From NCBI GenBank assembly GCA_002495185.1, contig DAEB01000004.1, positions 857 to 8,000 of the forward strand: a stretch of 7,144 nucleotides of DNA, in the 5' to 3' direction. The first letter of the stretch is position 1. Every line of letters begins with the position of its first letter. The notes under the pieces were generated by a model. That model did not search any database, had not been told where the DNA came from, and saw only the letters and a list, made by a program, of their open reading frames with translations. The position numbers were made by a program, and so were the translations under genes. Origin of the DNA: Thermoplasmata archaeon UBA184 (GTDB taxonomy: Archaea > Thermoplasmatota > Thermoplasmata > Lutacidiplasmatales > UBA184). This document shows positions 4,980 through 7,144 of this stretch, piece after piece.

Positions 4980-6137
4980 TTGTCAGGGCCCGTGCCGAAT
5001 CGCCCCGGACAGGACGGTCTCCGGGGGACTCTTTTTCTTGAGGACGGGACGCGGTTCGATGGCGAAGGGTTGGGCGCGGCGACGAGGCACGTGGGCGAAG
5101 TCGTCTTCACGACCGGGATGGCGGGCTACCCCGAGTCGCTCACGGACCCGTCCTTCCGAGGCCAGGTCCTCACGTTCACCTATCCGCTGATCGGGAACTA
5201 CGGGGTCCCTCGACCGCAGGCGCGAGACGGCTGGGGCCTCCCGGTGCTCGAGAGCAAACAGGTCCAGGTCCGCGGTGTCGTTCTTCGCGGCACGACCACG
5301 CCGAACCACTGGTCGAGCGACCGCTCCCTCGACGACTGGCTCACCGAGGAAGGGGTGCCGGCGATCCGAGGGGTGGACACCCGGCGGCTCACGCAGCACC
5401 TTCGGTCGGGGGGCGTCCTTCGCGGAGTCCTGCATGTCGGGCGACCGGACGACGTTCCGAGCGAGGACGACCTGCGCCGCGCGATCCGCAGCGCTCCGGC
5501 CTACGCGGAGGAGAACTACATGGCCGAGGTCGCGCCGGAGCGACCGAGGCTCCTCGGTCCGTCGAAGGGACCGCTCGTCGCCGTCCTCGATTGCGGCGTG
5601 AAGGCGAGCATCCTTCGGGCCCTGCTCGACCGGGGTTTGAGCGTGCTCCGACTCCCCTACGATGAACCGGTCCCCGAGCGGTGGCACGGTCGTCGGGTCG
5701 TTGGGCTCCTGGTCGGGAACGGCCCCGGGGACCCGGCCGAGCTTGCCTCGACGATCGAGGAACTCCGCCGGCCATCCACTCGCGCGCTCCCGACGCTCGG
5801 GATTTGCCTCGGGCACCAGTTGCTCGCGCTCGCCCGGGGAGCGACCACGTTCAAGCTCAAGTACGGCCACCGCGGCCAGAACAAGACCATCTGCTTCGAC
5901 GACGGCCGCGCGATCGTCATGAGCGAGAACCACGGCTACGCGGTCGACCCGCGGTCGCTGCCGGGGACGGGGCTCGAGCCGTGGGCGACCAACCCGGACG
6001 ACGGCACTCTCGAGGGGTTCCGCGACCGTTCGGGCCGCCTGCTCGCTCTCCAGGGTCATCCCGAAGGGCACCCCGGCCCTCAGGAGGCGGGGTTCGTCTT
6101 CGACCTGTTCGCCCGGAAGGTGAGGCGGCGCGGATGA
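4980..6137 (+). CDS. carA: Carbamoyl-phosphate synthase small (glutaminase) subunit
   Basis: A 385-residue protein, close to the 382 of Escherichia coli CarA. It hydrolyses glutamine and channels ammonia to CarB. The N-terminal domain opens TLFLEDGTRFDGEGLGA and carries GEVVFTTGMAGYPESLTDPS and TYPLIGNYGVP, standard CarA signatures. The class I amidotransferase domain has the nucleophile Cys276 in LGICLGHQLLALA, NGPGDP upstream, and His360/Glu362 in QGHPE, so the triad is complete. The residue before the catalytic His is Gly where most enzymes have Phe. Several segments (TPNHWS, GVP after the NY motif) resemble the glutaminase part of animal CAD, from memory. Start is uncertain: the longest frame begins at TTG 4980, and GTG at 4992 is an alternative; neither has a clear ribosome binding site. 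The stop overlaps carB by 4 bases, implying translational coupling. The assignment is certain. Confidence 0.96.
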   Translation: MSGPVPNRPGQDGLRGTLFLEDGTRFDGEGLGAATRHVGEVVFTTGMAGYPESLTDPSFRGQVLTFTYPLIGNYGVPRPQARDGWGLPVLESKQVQVRGVVLRGTTTPNHWSSDRSLDDWLTEEGVPAIRGVDTRRLTQHLRSGGVLRGVLHVGRPDDVPSEDDLRRAIRSAPAYAEENYMAEVAPERPRLLGPSKGPLVAVLDCGVKASILRALLDRGLSVLRLPYDEPVPERWHGRRVVGLLVGNGPGDPAELASTIEELRRPSTRALPTLGICLGHQLLALARGATTFKLKYGHRGQNKTICFDDGRAIVMSENHGYAVDPRSLPGTGLEPWATNPDDGTLEGFRDRSGRLLALQGHPEGHPGPQEAGFVFDLFARKVRRRG

Positions 6138-7144
6138 CGCTCTCCCTCCCTTCGAAAGTCGTACTGCTCGGCAGCGGAGCGCTCAAGATCGGGGAGGCCG
6201 GGGAGTTCGACTATTCGGGAAGCCAGTGCCTCAAAGCCCTCGACGAGGAGGGCGTCTACGCGGTCGTCGTCAACCCGAACATCGCGACCCTGCAGACCGA
6301 CCCGCCGAAGAGGGGGCGCGTCTACTTCCAGCCGCTCACGCCCGAGTTCGTCGCGCCGATCCTCGAGGCCGAGCGGCCGGACGGACTATTGCTCTCGTTC
6401 GGAGGGCAGACCGCTCTCAACTGCGGCGTCCAGCTCTCCGACCGGGGGGTCCTCCGTCGGACCGGAACGAAGGTCCTCGGCACGCCGCTCGCCGGCATCC
6501 GGGCGACCGAGGACCGGGCCAAGTTCGTCCGGACGATGACGCGGGCACGCGTGCCGACGCTCCCGAGCCGGGCGGTCTACTCGGTCGAGGAGGCGCTCGC
6601 GGCGGCCGAGGGACTGGGGTTCCCCACGATGGTCCGAGTCGCCTTCACGCTCGGAGGGCGGGGCGGTGGGGTGGCGCGGACGAAGGAAGAGCTCCGGGAC
6701 GTGGTCGCCCGCGGACTCCGCCAGAGCCCGGTCGGCCAGGTGCTCCTCGAGCGGTACGTGGGGGCGTTCAAGCAGCTCGAGTACGAGGTAGTGCGCGACG
6801 CTCGGGGGAACGTGCTCACCGTCTGCAACATGGAGAACGTCCTCGGCATGAGGGTCCACACCGGGGACAACGTTGTCATCGCCCCCAGCCAGACGCTCAC
6901 CGACCACGAGTACCAGATGCTCCGCCAGGCCGCCCTCCGTGCCGCCGAGGCCTGCGGGATTGTGGGGGAGTGCAACGTTCAGTTCTCGCTCGACCCCGCG
7001 AGCGAGGAGTACTACGCGATCGAGGTGAACGCCCGGCTCTCCCGGTCGAGCGCGCTCGCGAGCAAGGCGACGGGCTACCCGCTCGCGTACGTCGCCGCGA
7101 AGCTCGCGCTCGGCTACACCCTCCCCGAGCTCAAGAACCGGATC
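6134..7144 (+). CDS. carB: Carbamoyl-phosphate synthase large subunit (N-terminal part)
   Basis: The first 337 residues of an enzyme usually near 1,050 long; the frame is open to the window end. This part is the carboxyphosphate half, which phosphorylates bicarbonate with ATP. Visible are the pre-ATP-grasp signature GEAGEFDYSGSQ (20-31), NPNIATLQTD (47-56), FGGQTALNCGV (89-99), the ATP-grasp glycine-rich loop FTLGGRGGG (171-179), EYEVVRD (216-222), NMENVLGMRVHTGD (232-245), and the metal/ATP segment IEVNARLSRSSALASKATG (296-314). NPNIAT, FGGQTALNxGV and GECNVQ (278-283) belong to the archaeal/eukaryotic version; common bacterial enzymes have other residues there. I translated it by hand from ATG 6134, whose first bases form ATGA with the carA stop, indicating coupled expression and 1:1 subunit production. 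The catalytic synthetase B domain, oligomerisation domain and allosteric domain lie outside the window, so completeness cannot be judged. Confidence 0.96.
   Translation, partial: MTLSLPSKVVLLGSGALKIGEAGEFDYSGSQCLKALDEEGVYAVVVNPNIATLQTDPPKRGRVYFQPLTPEFVAPILEAERPDGLLLSFGGQTALNCGVQLSDRGVLRRTGTKVLGTPLAGIRATEDRAKFVRTMTRARVPTLPSRAVYSVEEALAAAEGLGFPTMVRVAFTLGGRGGGVARTKEELRDVVARGLRQSPVGQVLLERYVGAFKQLEYEVVRDARGNVLTVCNMENVLGMRVHTGDNVVIAPSQTLTDHEYQMLRQAALRAAEACGIVGECNVQFSLDPASEEYYAIEVNARLSRSSALASKATGYPLAYVAAKLALGYTLPELKNRI

Noticed and set aside
4983..6071. A 362-codon open frame on the minus strand opposite carA
   Set aside because: It is the antisense of an unmistakable CarA. Long antisense frames are expected at this GC content, and its translation is Arg/Pro/Glu-rich with no recognisable domain.
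1..7144. CRISPR arrays, insertion sequences, tRNA or rRNA genes
   Set aside because: I saw no regularly spaced direct repeats, no transposase motifs with terminal repeats, and no tRNA- or rRNA-like segments; nearly all of the window is accounted for by protein genes.

Overview
The window looks like a piece of a high-GC archaeal chromosome. Three things suggest this. The carbamoyl-phosphate synthase large subunit is of the archaeal/eukaryotic type rather than the common bacterial type. Several starts have no Shine-Dalgarno sequence but carry an A/T-rich, TATA-like island 26-29 bases upstream, as expected for leaderless archaeal transcripts. The thioredoxin-reductase-like flavoprotein lacks a normal NADPH site, a trait known in some Thermoplasmatota. 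A thermoplasmatal origin is a guess; the window has no rRNA, tRNA or ribosomal-protein gene to settle it. Codons end strongly in G or C throughout, and I see no abrupt composition change that would mark an island.

Layout: (1) 1-117, minus strand: N-terminus of a Ppx/GppA-type exopolyphosphatase. (2) 209-1117, plus: a stand-alone two-repeat CHAD protein, divergent from (1); together they suggest polyphosphate metabolism. (3) 1135-2685, plus: a DNA methyltransferase with an N-terminal winged helix and no restriction partner in view. (4) 2729-3016, plus: a 95-residue protein made of two tandem zinc-ribbon-like modules, the first missing one ligand. (5) 3098-3847, plus: a HAD-superfamily phosphatase. 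(6) 3860-4855, minus: a flavin disulfide oxidoreductase of the thioredoxin-reductase fold, convergent with (5). (7) 4980-6137 and 6134-7144, plus: carA and carB (carB cut by the window end), overlapping by 4 bases and divergent from (6).

The best-understood unit is carAB: CarA releases ammonia from glutamine and CarB uses it with bicarbonate and two ATP to make carbamoyl phosphate for pyrimidine and arginine synthesis. The ppx/CHAD pair is the second clear functional association. The methyltransferase, twin-ribbon protein and HAD phosphatase are co-directional but spaced 43 and 81 bases apart, so a shared operon is possible but not shown.

No gene-free stretch exceeds 300 bases; the longest gaps are 4856-4979, 118-208 and 3017-3097, each with small putative regulatory signals. 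I found no RNA genes, CRISPR arrays, insertion sequences or attachment sites. I did not find a clearly new multi-gene system; the least explained items are the winged-helix methyltransferase, the twin-ribbon protein and the flavoprotein with a degenerate NADPH site.
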